DNA of 64,000 nt, from NCBI RefSeq assembly GCF_004363555.1, contig NZ_SNZJ01000003.1, forward strand, positions 158,019 to 222,018, read 5' to 3'. Of the stretch, positions 18,395 through 27,582 are shown in pieces. Each line of letters begins with the position of its first letter. The stretch's first letter is position 1. The notes under the pieces are model-generated. The model searched no databases, was not told the origin of the DNA, and was given only the letters and a program-made list of their open reading frames with translations. A program made the translations under genes and the position numbers. The stretch comes from Halomonas ventosae. Lineage in GTDB: Bacteria > Pseudomonadota > Gammaproteobacteria > Pseudomonadales > Halomonadaceae.

Positions 18395-19195
18395 GTGACG
18401 GAGACCGATGCCCGCCCCCGGGCCGCGCTGATCGAGGCCATCGATGCCGAACTGCCCCAGACCCAGTGTGGCAAGTGCGGTCAGCCCGGCTGTCGTCCCT
18501 ATGCCGAGGCCATCGTCGACGGCGAGGCCATCAATCGTTGCCCGCCCGGCGGCGAGGCTACCGTGGCCCGGCTGGCGGCGCTGACCGGTCGCGCGCCGCT
18601 GCCGCTGGCCGAGCCCGCCCAGTCGCCGCTGGTGGCGTGGATCCGCGAGGCCGAGTGCATCGGCTGCACCAAGTGCATCCAGGCCTGCCCGGTGGATGCC
18701 ATCCTGGGCGCGGCCAAGCGCATGCACACGGTCCTCGTCGACGAGTGCACCGGCTGCGAGCTGTGCGTGGCGCCCTGTCCCGTGGACTGCATCGACCTGC
18801 TGCCCCACCCCGCCTGGGAAGCCGCCGAGACCGATGAGGCGCGCGACGCCTACCTGGCCCGCCGCGCCGAGCAAGGTCGCCGTCGCCATCGCGCCCGCCA
18901 GCAGCGCCTGGCCCGGGAAGCCCGGGAGAGGCGGATGGAGCGCCAGAAGCGACTGATTCGGCAGCGCCAGCGGTCGGGGCCGGGCAGCGCTGCCGGCCCG
19001 GGGCCGCAGCGCCAGCGTCAGATGGCCGTCAAGGCCGCCGAACAGGCCCTGCGCCGGGCCAGGCAGCAGCTGGCCCACGCCGAGCGCCAGGGCGAGACCG
19101 GCGCGGTCGAGGCGGCCCAGGGCCAGGTCGACAGCGCCAGTCGACTTCTTGCTGAAGCGCGAAAGGCGCTGGAGCAGGCAACCGCAGACGAATGA
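18395..19195 (+). CDS. Orphan RnfB-like iron-sulfur protein with basic C-terminal tail
   Basis: 266 residues from a GTG. The N-terminal part (about 20-60) is the RnfB 4Fe-4S domain (CGKCGQPGC...CPPGG). It is followed by a 2x[4Fe-4S] ferredoxin domain ([12 protein letters not shown] and [12 protein letters not shown] at about 88-130). The last 120 residues are Arg/Ala/Gln-rich and predicted coiled coil. The N-terminal membrane helix of true RnfB is missing, and no other rnf/rsx genes are nearby. In Pseudomonas the complete rnf operon sits close to metG and next to nth, so this may be a remnant kept for another electron-transfer task (inference). The gene follows metG by 9 bp. Confidence 0.85.
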   Translation: MTETDARPRAALIEAIDAELPQTQCGKCGQPGCRPYAEAIVDGEAINRCPPGGEATVARLAALTGRAPLPLAEPAQSPLVAWIREAECIGCTKCIQACPVDAILGAAKRMHTVLVDECTGCELCVAPCPVDCIDLLPHPAWEAAETDEARDAYLARRAEQGRRRHRARQQRLAREARERRMERQKRLIRQRQRSGPGSAAGPGPQRQRQMAVKAAEQALRRARQQLAHAERQGETGAVEAAQGQVDSASRLLAEARKALEQATADE

Positions 19196-19199
19196 TGCA

Positions 19200-19380
19200 A
19201 AACAACAATGGCTAATCAGCCAGCACCCGACTGAGAGGGGCGCCGGAGACAGGTCGGAGAGGAGTTCCTACGCCAGGGATGGCGTCGGTAGCGCCCAGGG
19301 AGGGGTTCACAGCGCCTCCTCGGTGGTCCGACACTTCGGGACCTGTCACCGGCAAAGCCCCGGGCATTGCCACTGACCCG
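19200..19380. other. Intergenic sequence resembling a dispersed non-coding element
   Basis: About 180 bp between the rnfB-like gene and nth without a gene. It carries phrases such as GCCAGGGATGGC and CCCAGGGAGGGGTTCACAGCG, and its arms partly match each other (GACAGGTC near 19248 and GACCTG near 19340). This style recurs as dispersed intergenic elements in related genomes, from memory. I saw no second copy in this window. Confidence 0.35.
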
Positions 19381-19387
19381 GAACACC

Positions 19388-20023
19388 ATGAACGCCCAGA
19401 AACGCCACGAGATCTTCGCGCGGCTGCGCGACCACAACCCCGAGCCGACCACCGAACTGCACTGGAGCACGCCCTTCGAGCTGCTCGCCGCCGTGCTGCT
19501 CTCGGCCCAGGCCACCGACGTGGGGGTGAACAAGGCCACCGCCCGGCTCTTCCCGGTGGCCAACACGCCCCAGGCGATCCTCGCGCTGGGGCTCGACGGC
19601 CTCAAGGCACACATCCGGACCATCGGCCTCTACAACACCAAGGCCGAGAACCTGATGAAGACCTGCCGGATCCTGGTCGAGCAGCACGGCGGCGAGGTGC
19701 CCCGCACCCGCAAGGCCCTCGAGGCCCTGCCGGGCGTCGGCCGCAAGACCGCCAACGTGATCCTCAACACCGCCTTCGGCGAGCCCACCATCGCCGTGGA
19801 TACCCATATCTTCCGCGTGGCCAACCGCACCGGGATCGCCAGGGGCAAGGACGTGGTCGAGGTCGAGAAAAAGCTGCTGCGCCATGTGCCCAGGGAGTTC
19901 CGCCAGGATGCCCACCACTGGCTGATCCTCCACGGGCGCTACACCTGCCTGGCGCGCAAGCCCCGCTGCGGCAGCTGCATCATCGAGGACCTCTGCGAGT
20001 ACCCGGAGAAGACCGAACTGTGA
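19388..20023 (+). CDS. nth: Endonuclease III (DNA glycosylase/AP lyase)
   Basis: 211 residues from ATG 19388 (MNAQKRHEIFARLRDHNPEP), the same length as E. coli Nth. It removes oxidised pyrimidines in base-excision repair. The helix-hairpin-helix LPGVGRKTA carries the catalytic Lys, the catalytic Asp is in VDTHIFRVANR, and the C-terminal [4Fe-4S] cluster ligands are C-X6-C-X2-C-X5-C (CLARKPRCGSCIIEDLC). An upstream ATG at 19367 would add seven residues and is less likely. It follows the rnfB-like gene, an association also known in Pseudomonas and enterics. Confidence 0.97.
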   Translation: MNAQKRHEIFARLRDHNPEPTTELHWSTPFELLAAVLLSAQATDVGVNKATARLFPVANTPQAILALGLDGLKAHIRTIGLYNTKAENLMKTCRILVEQHGGEVPRTRKALEALPGVGRKTANVILNTAFGEPTIAVDTHIFRVANRTGIARGKDVVEVEKKLLRHVPREFRQDAHHWLILHGRYTCLARKPRCGSCIIEDLCEYPEKTEL

Positions 20024-20149
20024 CAGGCGCCCTCGCCGTCCTGCCGTGGCGACACGCATCTCGCCATCGCCGGCCCGCGAAGGGCCCTGGCTGGCACAAG
20101 TGCCCGTCGGCTGGTTCACTGGCGGCATGACCGTCAACGAGACCCGCCC

Positions 20150-20905
20150 ATGGAAGCGCTGAAGTACCTCCTGCTGCCGCCGGTGATCAATGCCCTGCTT
20201 CTCCTCGCCGGCCTGGCCCTGGGCGCTCGTCGGCTGAGCGGCGGCCTGTTGGTCACCCTGGGGCTGGGCGGCCTGCTGGCCCTTTCCACCCCGCTGGCGA
20301 GCCACGCCCTGCGCCAGGGGCTGGAACCACCGGCCCTTGCCAGCCCCGCCCAGCTGCGTCAGGCCCAGGCCATCGTGATCCTCGGCGGTGGACGCGACTA
20401 CGCCTCGCCGGAGTTCGGCTGGGGCGATGCCCCCTCCAATGCCAGCTGGCGCCGGCTGGCCTACGGCGCCTACCTGCATCGCGAGACCCGCCTGCCGATC
20501 CTGGTCAGTGGCGGTCGCGTGCACGACGAGCACAGCGCCGAGGCGAGCCTGATGGCCGCAGCGCTGCGTGAGGTCTTCGAGGTGCCCGTCCGCTGGATGG
20601 AAGGGCGCAGCCGCAGCACCGCCGAGAATGCCCGCTACACCGCCGAGATGCTGGGCGGCGAGGGCATCGGGCATGTCGCAGTGGTCTCCCAGGCCTGGCA
20701 CCTGCCGAGGGCGGTGGCGGAGTTCGAGCGCGCCGGCCTTGCCGTCACCGCCGCGCCGACCGAGTTCGCGAGCGCCCCACCGCCGGGCATACACGCCATG
20801 ATCCCGCGTGCCTACCACCTCCACCAGAGCACCCGCGCCCTGCACGAGTGGCTGGGGCGGGCCGAGCTGGCCCTGCGCAACCACCTGCTGCGACGCGGTG
20901 ACTGA
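20150..20905 (+). CDS. DUF218 / ElyC-YdcF family envelope protein
   Basis: 251 residues. Two N-terminal hydrophobic helices (about 8-28 and 31-50) are followed by the DUF218 fold: AIVILGGGRDYASPEF, PILVSGGRVHDEHSAEASLM, EGRSRSTAENARYTAEML and VVSQAWHLPRAVAEFERAG. This order of motifs and the two helices match ElyC (YcbC) rather than the soluble YdcF type. ElyC affects undecaprenyl-phosphate use and peptidoglycan assembly in E. coli; the enzymatic activity is not established. It stands alone, 126 bp after nth. Confidence 0.85.
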   Translation: MEALKYLLLPPVINALLLLAGLALGARRLSGGLLVTLGLGGLLALSTPLASHALRQGLEPPALASPAQLRQAQAIVILGGGRDYASPEFGWGDAPSNASWRRLAYGAYLHRETRLPILVSGGRVHDEHSAEASLMAAALREVFEVPVRWMEGRSRSTAENARYTAEMLGGEGIGHVAVVSQAWHLPRAVAEFERAGLAVTAAPTEFASAPPPGIHAMIPRAYHLHQSTRALHEWLGRAELALRNHLLRRGD

Positions 20906-20984
20906 CCCCAACGTCGAAGCGCCAAGCCTGCCGTGAGGCGCTAGGCTGGCCGCTACGTTCCGTCTTCTCGACACGAGGCCCGAC

Positions 20985-21260
20985 ATGCTGGACCTGCTGA
21001 TCCCCCTCTCCCTGGCCGCCGCCTTCGGTGCCCTCCTCGGCTCGCTCTGCCGGCTGACCCGCTGGCCCGGCCGCGACCGCCCGCTGCTCTTCACGCTGGT
21101 GGGCCTCGTCGCCGGCATCACCGCCTTCTTCATCCATCTGGTGCTCAACTGGGTGACCGGCGCGCCGGTCTGGTGGCTGCCGGTGCTGGTGGTGCTGCAG
21201 GTCTGGCTGTGGCTGGGGCCGCTGGGACCACGGCGAGGACTCGACCGGCAGCGCAAGTAG
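20985..21260 (+). CDS. Small hypothetical membrane protein
   Basis: 91 residues with three hydrophobic stretches (about 3-22, 34-57 and 62-79) and a basic tail (GPRRGLDRQRK). No family was recognised. The ATG is at 20985; the preceding bases (ACACGAGGCCCGAC) include a GAGG. Convergent with the GST gene, with 11 bp between the stops. Confidence 0.6.
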   Translation: MLDLLIPLSLAAAFGALLGSLCRLTRWPGRDRPLLFTLVGLVAGITAFFIHLVLNWVTGAPVWWLPVLVVLQVWLWLGPLGPRRGLDRQRK

Positions 21261-21271
21261 CCACGGCCCCG

Positions 21272-21949
21272 TCACGACAGGGAGAACTCGCCGCCTCGCT
21301 CCACCGCCCGGCGATAGGCCGGGCGCTCGCGGCAGGCCGCCAGGAACGCCTGCAGCCTGGGGTAGCCGGAGAGGCCGCCGCCGTCCTCCAGGGCGAGCAG
21401 CGGAAAGCTCATCTGGATGTCGGCCGCACTGAAGGCGTCGCCGGCGAACCAGGTGCTGCGCCCGAGCTCGGCTTCCCAGTAGTCGCTCAGCTGGCGGATC
21501 TGCGGTCCCAGCAACTGCTGCTCCACCCCGCGGGCGAAGAGCCGGCCGAGGGGCCGGGCCAGCGCCGGTACCGGGGGCTTGCCCAGCGAAGTGAAGACCA
21601 GCCGCATCACCAGCGGCGGCATGGCAGAGCCCTCGGCATGGTGCAGCCAGAAACGGTAGCGCTCATGGGCGTCACTGCCCGCCGGCGGCGCCAGAAGTCC
21701 CTCCTGATCGAAGCGTTCGACCAGGTACTCGAGGATCGCTCCCGATTCCGCCACCACCCGACCGTCCCGGGCCTCGTCGCTGATCACCGGCGACTTGCCG
21801 AGCGGGTGGACCTCGCGCAGCGACGCGGGCGCCAGCATGGTGCGGGGGTCACGCCGATAGGTGATGACCTCGTAGTCGACGCCGAGCTCCTCCAGCAGCC
21901 ACAGGACACGCTGGGAGCGGGAGTTCTCCAGATGATGGACCTTGATCAT
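21272..21949 (-). CDS. Glutathione S-transferase family protein
   Basis: 225 residues. N-terminal thioredoxin-like domain: MIKVHHLENSRSQRVLWLLEELGVDYEV, where Ser11/Ser13 sit in the position of the catalytic Ser of beta/theta-type enzymes, the cis-Pro in GKSPVIS, and the ES in VAESGAILEYLVE that binds the glutamyl part of glutathione. The C-terminal all-helical domain ends with the conserved AADIQMSFPL. It likely conjugates or reduces glutathione-linked substrates in the cytoplasm; the substrate cannot be told. It is a single gene, divergent from the response regulator. Confidence 0.9.
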   Translation of the reverse strand: MIKVHHLENSRSQRVLWLLEELGVDYEVITYRRDPRTMLAPASLREVHPLGKSPVISDEARDGRVVAESGAILEYLVERFDQEGLLAPPAGSDAHERYRFWLHHAEGSAMPPLVMRLVFTSLGKPPVPALARPLGRLFARGVEQQLLGPQIRQLSDYWEAELGRSTWFAGDAFSAADIQMSFPLLALEDGGGLSGYPRLQAFLAACRERPAYRRAVERGGEFSLS

Positions 21950-22110
21950 GCCGTCCTCCTCGGTGGGCCCCCAAGGAGCGGGGGCAACCCCCGCACCCTA
22001 GCACGCCACTCGCGTCGCCTCCTGCCAAGGTCGTCTTTGCGACCGCCCGGCCGCCCACTAGACTGATCGGCAACCATGCATAAAAGACCGCACACTCATA
22101 GGAGGGCACC

Positions 22111-22482
22111 ATGGCCAAGGTGCTGGTGGTGGACGACGAACCCAATATCGTCCTGTCCCTGGAATTCCTGATGCAGCAGGCCGGCTTCCAGGTGGACACC
22201 GCCGAGGACGGCGAGAGTGCCCTGTCGCGGATCGCCGAGTCGCCCCCGGACCTGGTCCTGCTGGATATCAGCCTGCCCGGCATCAGCGGCTTCGACGTCC
22301 TCGAGCGCCTGCGCAGCGACCCCGACCATGCCCGGCTGCCGATCATCATGCTCACGGCCCACGGGCGGGAAGTGGAGCGCGAGAAGGGCCTGGCCCTGGG
22401 CGCCGACGACTACATCACCAAGCCCTTCTCGACCCAGGCGCTGGTCGAGAAGGTCAAGAAACTGCTCGCCGAGGTGTCCTGA
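22111..22482 (+). CDS. Single-domain (CheY-like) response regulator
   Basis: 123 residues with only a receiver domain: acidic pair DDE at 8-10, phospho-Asp in [10 protein letters not shown] (about D53), Thr in IIMLTAHG, and Lys in YITKPFS. There is no output domain, so it must act by protein contact or as a phosphate relay. AGGAGGGC lies just before the ATG. It overlaps the next gene by one base (TGATG), and the symporter-histidine kinase two genes downstream is the obvious phosphodonor (inference). Confidence 0.93.
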   Translation: MAKVLVVDDEPNIVLSLEFLMQQAGFQVDTAEDGESALSRIAESPPDLVLLDISLPGISGFDVLERLRSDPDHARLPIIMLTAHGREVEREKGLALGADDYITKPFSTQALVEKVKKLLAEVS

Positions 22483-24551
22483 TGGCCAAGCGTGGCTCGC
22501 GACTGCCCCGCCGCCAGCGGCTGATCGGCCTGTGGCTGCTGCTCAGCGGTATCAGTATCTTCGGCGGCGCCGTGTTCGCGCTGTGGCTGGACAGCCTCGC
22601 CGGCCTCGAGGGCACGGCGCGGCTACTGCTGTGGCTGGGCTGCTTCTCCGGGGGCGGCACCATCTTCCTGGTCGGCCTGCTGCTCGAGCGCCAGCTGTTC
22701 ACCCCCCTGCGACACCTGCAGGTCCAGCTGGCCCGCCTGGTGGCCAACCCGGATGCCCGCCAGGACTATCCGCCCGAGGGCTGGCTGCGGGGGCTCGGTC
22801 CCGACCTGATGCGCGTTCGCGAGGCCTGGCGGGCCGACCGCGAGCGCCTGGCGACCGCCCATGCCGAGGGCGCGCGCAGTGCCGCCCGCATCCGCCAGGA
22901 ACTCGAGACCCTGCTCCAGGTGCTCGACACGCCGCTGCTGCTCTGCGACCACCACCGCCGGGTGCTGCTCTTCAACCAGGCCGCCGAGACGCTGTTCGAG
23001 GGCCATCCCGGCCTGGGGCTCGGCAAGCGCCTCGACGCCCTGATCCCCATCGCGAGCCTGGAGGATGCACTGGGCCAGCTGCCCGACGACGGGGCGCCGC
23101 GGGAGATCCTGGTCCCCTGCGACGAACGCTGGCTGCACGTGGTGCTGCGCCGCGTCCCCGACAGCAACCACGAGACGCTGCTGACCCTGACCGACACCAC
23201 GGCGGCCTGGACCAGCGAGATGGGCGCCCGTGCCGACATCGCCGAGATGCTGCCGGTACTGCGCCGCCACAGCGCCAGCCTGACCAGTGCCGCCGATGCC
23301 CTGGTGGGCGTGCGCGACGACGCTGCGACCGGCGAGCTCGGGAAGCGCCTGGAGGCGGTGATCGACGAGGAGAGCCGGGCGCTGGCCGCCCAGCTCGAGC
23401 GCATGGGCCGGCTGATGGAGGACATGCACCGCGAGGGCGAGCGCCTGGTCCCGCTGTGGTCCAATGACCTCTGGGCGGCCCTCGAGGAGCGACAGGACAG
23501 CGCCTCCCTGCGCATCACCCCCATCGGCATGCCCGCCTGGTTGAAGGGCGACGCCCCGGCCCTGCTGGCGCTGCTCGACTCGCTGCTCCCTCACCTGGCA
23601 GCGCATGCCGGCCAGGCCGAGCTGGAGGGCGAGGTCTGCCTGGGCAACCGCCGGGTCTACCTGGACCTCATCTGGCGCGGGCGCCCGCTGGGCGAGAAGG
23701 TCCTGGACGAGTGGCGCGCCGAGCGCCTGGACGCCCTGCCCCTGGCCCCGCGGGTCGGTGACGTGCTGCGCCAGCACACCAGCGATGCCTGGAGCATCGC
23801 CGACCAGGACGGCGAGCATGCCCGCCTGCGCCTGCCGCTGCCCGCTACCGAACGGGTCGGCGCGCCGCGCCCGCGCACCCCGCCGCGCCCGGAATTCCAC
23901 GACTTCGGCATCGCCGACATGCCCCCGCCGGACAGCGAGCTGGCGGCCCGGCCCCTGAAGACCCTGGAGGTCGTGGCCTTCGATACCGAGACCACCGGGC
24001 TGGAGCTTCGCCGCGGCGACACCGTGGTCAGCATCGGCGCCTGTCGCATCGTCAATGCACGACTGCTGGCCAGCGACATCTTCGACCTGCGGGTCGACCC
24101 GGAACGGCCCATTCCGCCGGCCAGCACCGCCATCCACGGCATCACCGATGACGACGTGGCCGGGGCACCGCCCCTCAACGTGGCCCTGCCGCGCTTTCGC
24201 GACTATATCGGCGAGGCGGTGATCCTCGCCCACAATGCCGCCTTCGACCTGCTGGCCATCCAGCCCCCCGGCGGCGGCATCGCGTTCGACATGCCGGTGC
24301 TCGACACCCTGCTGCTCTCCCGGGCACTCGACGACAGCCTCGACGGCCATGACCTGGACAGCCTGGCCGACCGCTATGACCTGAGCTTCCCGCCCGGCAC
24401 CCGCCACACCGCCCTGGGCGACGCCCGGGTCACCGCGGAGCTGTGGCTCTCGCTGCTGCCCCGGCTGGAGGCGCGCGGCATCGAGACGCTGGAGCAGGCG
24501 CTGGCGCTGCAGGCCAGTGCCTTCGACAGGGAGGACGCCTTCGCCTCGTGA
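22482..24551 (+). CDS. Membrane sensor-like protein fused to a DnaQ-type 3'-5' exonuclease
   Basis: 689 residues. Two membrane helices (about 13-34 and 44-66) are followed by a HAMP-like linker, a PAS-like segment (LLQVLDTPLLLCDHHRRVLLFNQAAETLFEG, about 140-175) and a helical region at the position of a kinase core (about 250-440), without a convincing H-box or the N and G boxes of a histidine kinase. Residues about 495-680 form an epsilon/DnaQ exonuclease: DTETTGLE, the HNAAFDLLAI motif, and HTALGDARVTAELW (DEDDh type). It is translationally coupled to the regulator upstream and, by GTGA, to the small gene downstream. A signalling membrane exonuclease is inferred; its substrate is unknown. 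Confidence 0.85.
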   Translation: MAKRGSRLPRRQRLIGLWLLLSGISIFGGAVFALWLDSLAGLEGTARLLLWLGCFSGGGTIFLVGLLLERQLFTPLRHLQVQLARLVANPDARQDYPPEGWLRGLGPDLMRVREAWRADRERLATAHAEGARSAARIRQELETLLQVLDTPLLLCDHHRRVLLFNQAAETLFEGHPGLGLGKRLDALIPIASLEDALGQLPDDGAPREILVPCDERWLHVVLRRVPDSNHETLLTLTDTTAAWTSEMGARADIAEMLPVLRRHSASLTSAADALVGVRDDAATGELGKRLEAVIDEESRALAAQLERMGRLMEDMHREGERLVPLWSNDLWAALEERQDSASLRITPIGMPAWLKGDAPALLALLDSLLPHLAAHAGQAELEGEVCLGNRRVYLDLIWRGRPLGEKVLDEWRAERLDALPLAPRVGDVLRQHTSDAWSIADQDGEHARLRLPLPATERVGAPRPRTPPRPEFHDFGIADMPPPDSELAARPLKTLEVVAFDTETTGLELRRGDTVVSIGACRIVNARLLASDIFDLRVDPERPIPPASTAIHGITDDDVAGAPPLNVALPRFRDYIGEAVILAHNAAFDLLAIQPPGGGIAFDMPVLDTLLLSRALDDSLDGHDLDSLADRYDLSFPPGTRHTALGDARVTAELWLSLLPRLEARGIETLEQALALQASAFDREDAFAS

Positions 24552-24742
24552 ACACGCCGCGCCTGAAGGAGCGCCTGGTCGCGCTGATCGTGCTGGCGGC
24601 CCTGCTGTTCTCCCCGCCCCTGCTGCTGGTGGCCGACCGCTCCCCGACGGCCCCGGGCTGGCTGGTGGCCTACCTCTTCCTGGCCTGGGGCGCGGTGATC
24701 GCGCTGATGGCCTGGCTGATGGAACACCGTCACGAGGAGTGA
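24548..24742 (+). CDS. Small two-helix membrane protein of the symporter-kinase cluster
   Basis: 64 residues from the GTG that overlaps the exonuclease stop (GTGA). Two hydrophobic segments (LVALIVLAALLFSPPLLLVA and WLVAYLFLAWGAVIALMAWL) and a charged tail HRHEE. Position directly before a sodium:solute symporter gene suggests a small accessory subunit, like the DUF485/DUF4212 partners of such transporters (inference from position and size; sequence family not certain). The next gene begins 23 bp downstream. Confidence 0.75.
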   Translation: MNTPRLKERLVALIVLAALLFSPPLLLVADRSPTAPGWLVAYLFLAWGAVIALMAWLMEHRHEE

Positions 24743-24765
24743 CCACGGATGCAGGCTGACACGCC

Positions 24766-27498
24766 ATGAGAAGCAGTGTCGTGGTCCTGACGGTGGCCTT
24801 CGGCTACCTGGCGCTGCTCTTCGTCATCGCCGCCTGGGGGGACCGCCGCGCCGAGCAGGGTCGCTCGCTGATCGGCTCGCCCACCGTCTATGCACTCTCC
24901 ATTGCCGTCTACTGCACCGCCTGGACCTTCTACGGCAGCGTCGGCCGCGCGGCCCAGTATGGCCCCAGCTTCCTTCTGATCTACCTGGGCCCGACCCTGG
25001 CGATGCTGATTGCCCCCTTCGTGATCCGCAAGATGGTGCGCATCGCCAGCGCCCAGCGCATCACCTCCATCGCCGACTTCATCAGCGCCCGCTACGGCAA
25101 GAGCTCGAGCCTGGGCGCCCTGGTGGCGCTGATCGCCCTGATCGGCATCACCCCCTACATCGCCCTGCAGCTCAAGGCCATCACCGTCAGCCACGCGGTG
25201 CTGGTCAACTACCCCCAGGCCGCCGAGCTGCGCCTGGCCGACGAGAGCTTCTGGGCCGACAAGTCCTTCTGGGTCGCCCTGGTGCTGGCGGTGTTCATCA
25301 TCCTCTTCGGCACGCGCCACCTGGATGCCAGCGAGCGCCATGAGGGCATGGTGGCGGCCATCGCCTTCGAGTCGCTGGTCAAGCTGGTGGCCTTCCTCTC
25401 GGTGGGGGTCTTCACCGTCTTCGTGCTCTTCAACGGCCCGGCGGAGCTCTTCGCCCGGGTCGGCGCGATGCCCGAGCTGACCCGGCTGATGAGCCTGGAG
25501 GCGGTGCCCGGCGGGGCCCTGGGCTGGGTGGGCATGCTGGTGCTGGCGTTCCTGGCCTTTCTCACCCTGCCGCGGCAGTTCCAGGTGCTGGTGGTCGAGA
25601 ACGTCGACGAGCGGCACCTCAAGCGCGCCAGCTGGCTCTTCCCGCTCTACCTGCTGGTAATCAACCTCTTCGTGATCCCCATCGCCCTCGCCGGGCTGCT
25701 GCTGGGCGACGCCAGCGGCGACCCGGACAGCTTTGTGCTCACCCTGCCCCTCTCGGCCGGGCTGGAAGGGCTGCCGCTGCTGGTCTTCATCGGCGGGCTC
25801 TCGGCCGCCACCGGCATGATGATCGTCGAGACCATCGCCCTCTCGACCATGGTCAGCAACCAGTTGGTGATGCCGCTGCTGCTGCGCTCGCGCCACCTCC
25901 ACCTGAGCACCCGGGGCGAGCTCGCCGGCTGGCTGCTGCGCATCCGCCGCGTGGCCATCCTGCTGATCCTGCTGCTCGGCTACCTCTACCATGCGCTGAT
26001 CGGCGACGCCTACAGCCTGGTGACCATCGGCCTGGTCTCCTTCGCCGCCGCCTGCCAGTTCGCCCCGGCGCTGCTGGTCGGCATGTACTGGCGAGGCGCC
26101 AACCGCCTGGGGGCCGGGGTGGGCATGATCGCGGGTGTCCTGATCTGGGCCTGGACCCTGCTGATCCCGGGCTTCGCCCAGTCGGGCTGGCTGGATGCCG
26201 GCTTCCTCGAACAGGGCCCCTGGGGGCTCTCCTGGCTCAAGCCCTATGCGCTGTTCGGCCTCGAGGGCTGGGACATCTATACCCACTCGCTGCTGTGGAG
26301 CCTGGGTGCCAACCTCGGCCTGCTGGTAGGGATCTCGCTCTTCACCCGCCAGTCGCCGCTGGAGCAGACCCAGGCGGCGCTGTTCACCGAGGCCATGCAC
26401 CCCGGCCTGGTCCAGACCACGCTGTGGCAGGGCCAGACCACCCGTGGCGAACTGCGCGCCCTGCTCGACCGCTACCTGGGCGGCGCTGCCACCGCCCGCG
26501 TCTTCGCGATCCATCCCGACGAGGCCGCCGACGACAGCCAGCCCGCCCCGCCGGGGCTGACCACCCGTGCCGAACAGGCCCTGGCCGGTTCCCTGGGCAG
26601 CGCCTCGGCACGGGTACTGATCGACTCGGTGGTGCGCGGCGAGGCCCTGAACCTCGAGTCGATCCTCAGCATCCTCGACACCACCTCCGAGACCCTGGAG
26701 GTCAACCGTCGACTGGAGCAGAAGTCCCGGGAGCTCGCGCGCACCAGCGAGGAGCTGCGCGCGGCCAACGAGCGCCTGCGCGAACTCGACCGCCTCAAGG
26801 ACGAGTTCGTGGCCATGGTCAGCCACGAGCTGCGCACGCCCCTCACCTCGATCCGCGCCTTTGCCGAGATCCTGCGCGACAGCGACGACCTGCCCGACGA
26901 GAAGCGCCGCCACTTCCTCGACGTGGTGGTGCGCGAGAGCCAGAGGCTCTCGCGCCTGATCGAGGAGATCCTCGACCTGGCAAGGCTCGAGAGCGGCCGC
27001 CTGACCCTGGAGCCCCGGCGTCTGGACCTGGTGGCCCTGGCACGCCACAGCGTGGATGCGGTGCACCGCCTGCAGGAGGACCGCGGGGTAAGCCTCGCGG
27101 TCGAGATCACACCAGAGACCGCGACGGTCATCGGCGACCCGGACCGTCTCGAACAGGTGATCATCAACCTGCTCGACAACGCCGGCAAGTTCGCCGCCGA
27201 CGACGACCCCAAGGTGCTGCTGCGCCTCGAGCGGTACAAGGACCACTACCGCCTCGCCGTGGAGGACAACGGGCCCGGCATCGCCGAGGACGAGCGCGAA
27301 CGGGTCTTCGAGAAGTTCCACCAGATCCAGCGCCAGGAGGGGGGCGAGACACGCGGCCGCCCCCGCGGCAGCGGCCTGGGGCTGCCCATCAGCCGGGGCA
27401 TCGTCGCCCACCTGGGTGGGCGACTGTGGGTCGAGGAGGCGCGGCGACTGGGCGGTGCCTGCCTGGTGATGGAGCTGCCCGAGGCGCCACCGGAATAA
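24766..27498 (+). CDS. Sodium:solute symporter - STAC - sensor histidine kinase
   Basis: 910 residues. About 1-530 is an SSS-type transporter with some 13 membrane helices (AIVYCTAWTFYGSVGRAAQYG and following). A STAC-like linker follows (about 545-640: RGELRALLDRYLGG...ALAGSLGSASARVLI), then a coiled coil and a kinase core: H-box VAMVSHELRTPLTSIRAFAE, N-box NLLDNAGKFA, G1 DNGPGIAEDE and G2 GSGLGLPISRG. No PAS or receiver domain. This is the CbrA-like class, which couples solute uptake or sensing to a two-component system. The likely partner is the single-domain regulator at 22.1 kb; no NtrC-type regulator is adjacent. Confidence 0.93.
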   Translation: MRSSVVVLTVAFGYLALLFVIAAWGDRRAEQGRSLIGSPTVYALSIAVYCTAWTFYGSVGRAAQYGPSFLLIYLGPTLAMLIAPFVIRKMVRIASAQRITSIADFISARYGKSSSLGALVALIALIGITPYIALQLKAITVSHAVLVNYPQAAELRLADESFWADKSFWVALVLAVFIILFGTRHLDASERHEGMVAAIAFESLVKLVAFLSVGVFTVFVLFNGPAELFARVGAMPELTRLMSLEAVPGGALGWVGMLVLAFLAFLTLPRQFQVLVVENVDERHLKRASWLFPLYLLVINLFVIPIALAGLLLGDASGDPDSFVLTLPLSAGLEGLPLLVFIGGLSAATGMMIVETIALSTMVSNQLVMPLLLRSRHLHLSTRGELAGWLLRIRRVAILLILLLGYLYHALIGDAYSLVTIGLVSFAAACQFAPALLVGMYWRGANRLGAGVGMIAGVLIWAWTLLIPGFAQSGWLDAGFLEQGPWGLSWLKPYALFGLEGWDIYTHSLLWSLGANLGLLVGISLFTRQSPLEQTQAALFTEAMHPGLVQTTLWQGQTTRGELRALLDRYLGGAATARVFAIHPDEAADDSQPAPPGLTTRAEQALAGSLGSASARVLIDSVVRGEALNLESILSILDTTSETLEVNRRLEQKSRELARTSEELRAANERLRELDRLKDEFVAMVSHELRTPLTSIRAFAEILRDSDDLPDEKRRHFLDVVVRESQRLSRLIEEILDLARLESGRLTLEPRRLDLVALARHSVDAVHRLQEDRGVSLAVEITPETATVIGDPDRLEQVIINLLDNAGKFAADDDPKVLLRLERYKDHYRLAVEDNGPGIAEDERERVFEKFHQIQRQEGGETRGRPRGSGLGLPISRGIVAHLGGRLWVEEARRLGGACLVMELPEAPPE

Positions 27499-27502
27499 GG
27501 CC

Positions 27503-27535
27503 CAAGGAGCAAGGAGCAAGGAGCAAGGAGCAAGG
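27503..27535 (+). repeat. Heptamer tandem repeat (CAAGGAG)
   Basis: CAAGGAG is repeated four times perfectly plus a partial fifth copy, starting four bases after the symporter-kinase stop codon. It lies in the gap between two convergent genes. Confidence 0.9.
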
Positions 27536-27582
27536 CATTGTGCGCTACCGAGGCAGTTGGCTAGTGGCCAGCCTGCGGGCGT

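Noticed and set aside
24730-27519. 929-codon minus-strand frame opposite the symporter-kinase
   Set aside because: His/Gln/Asp-rich nonsense sequence, antisense to a gene with all motifs intact.
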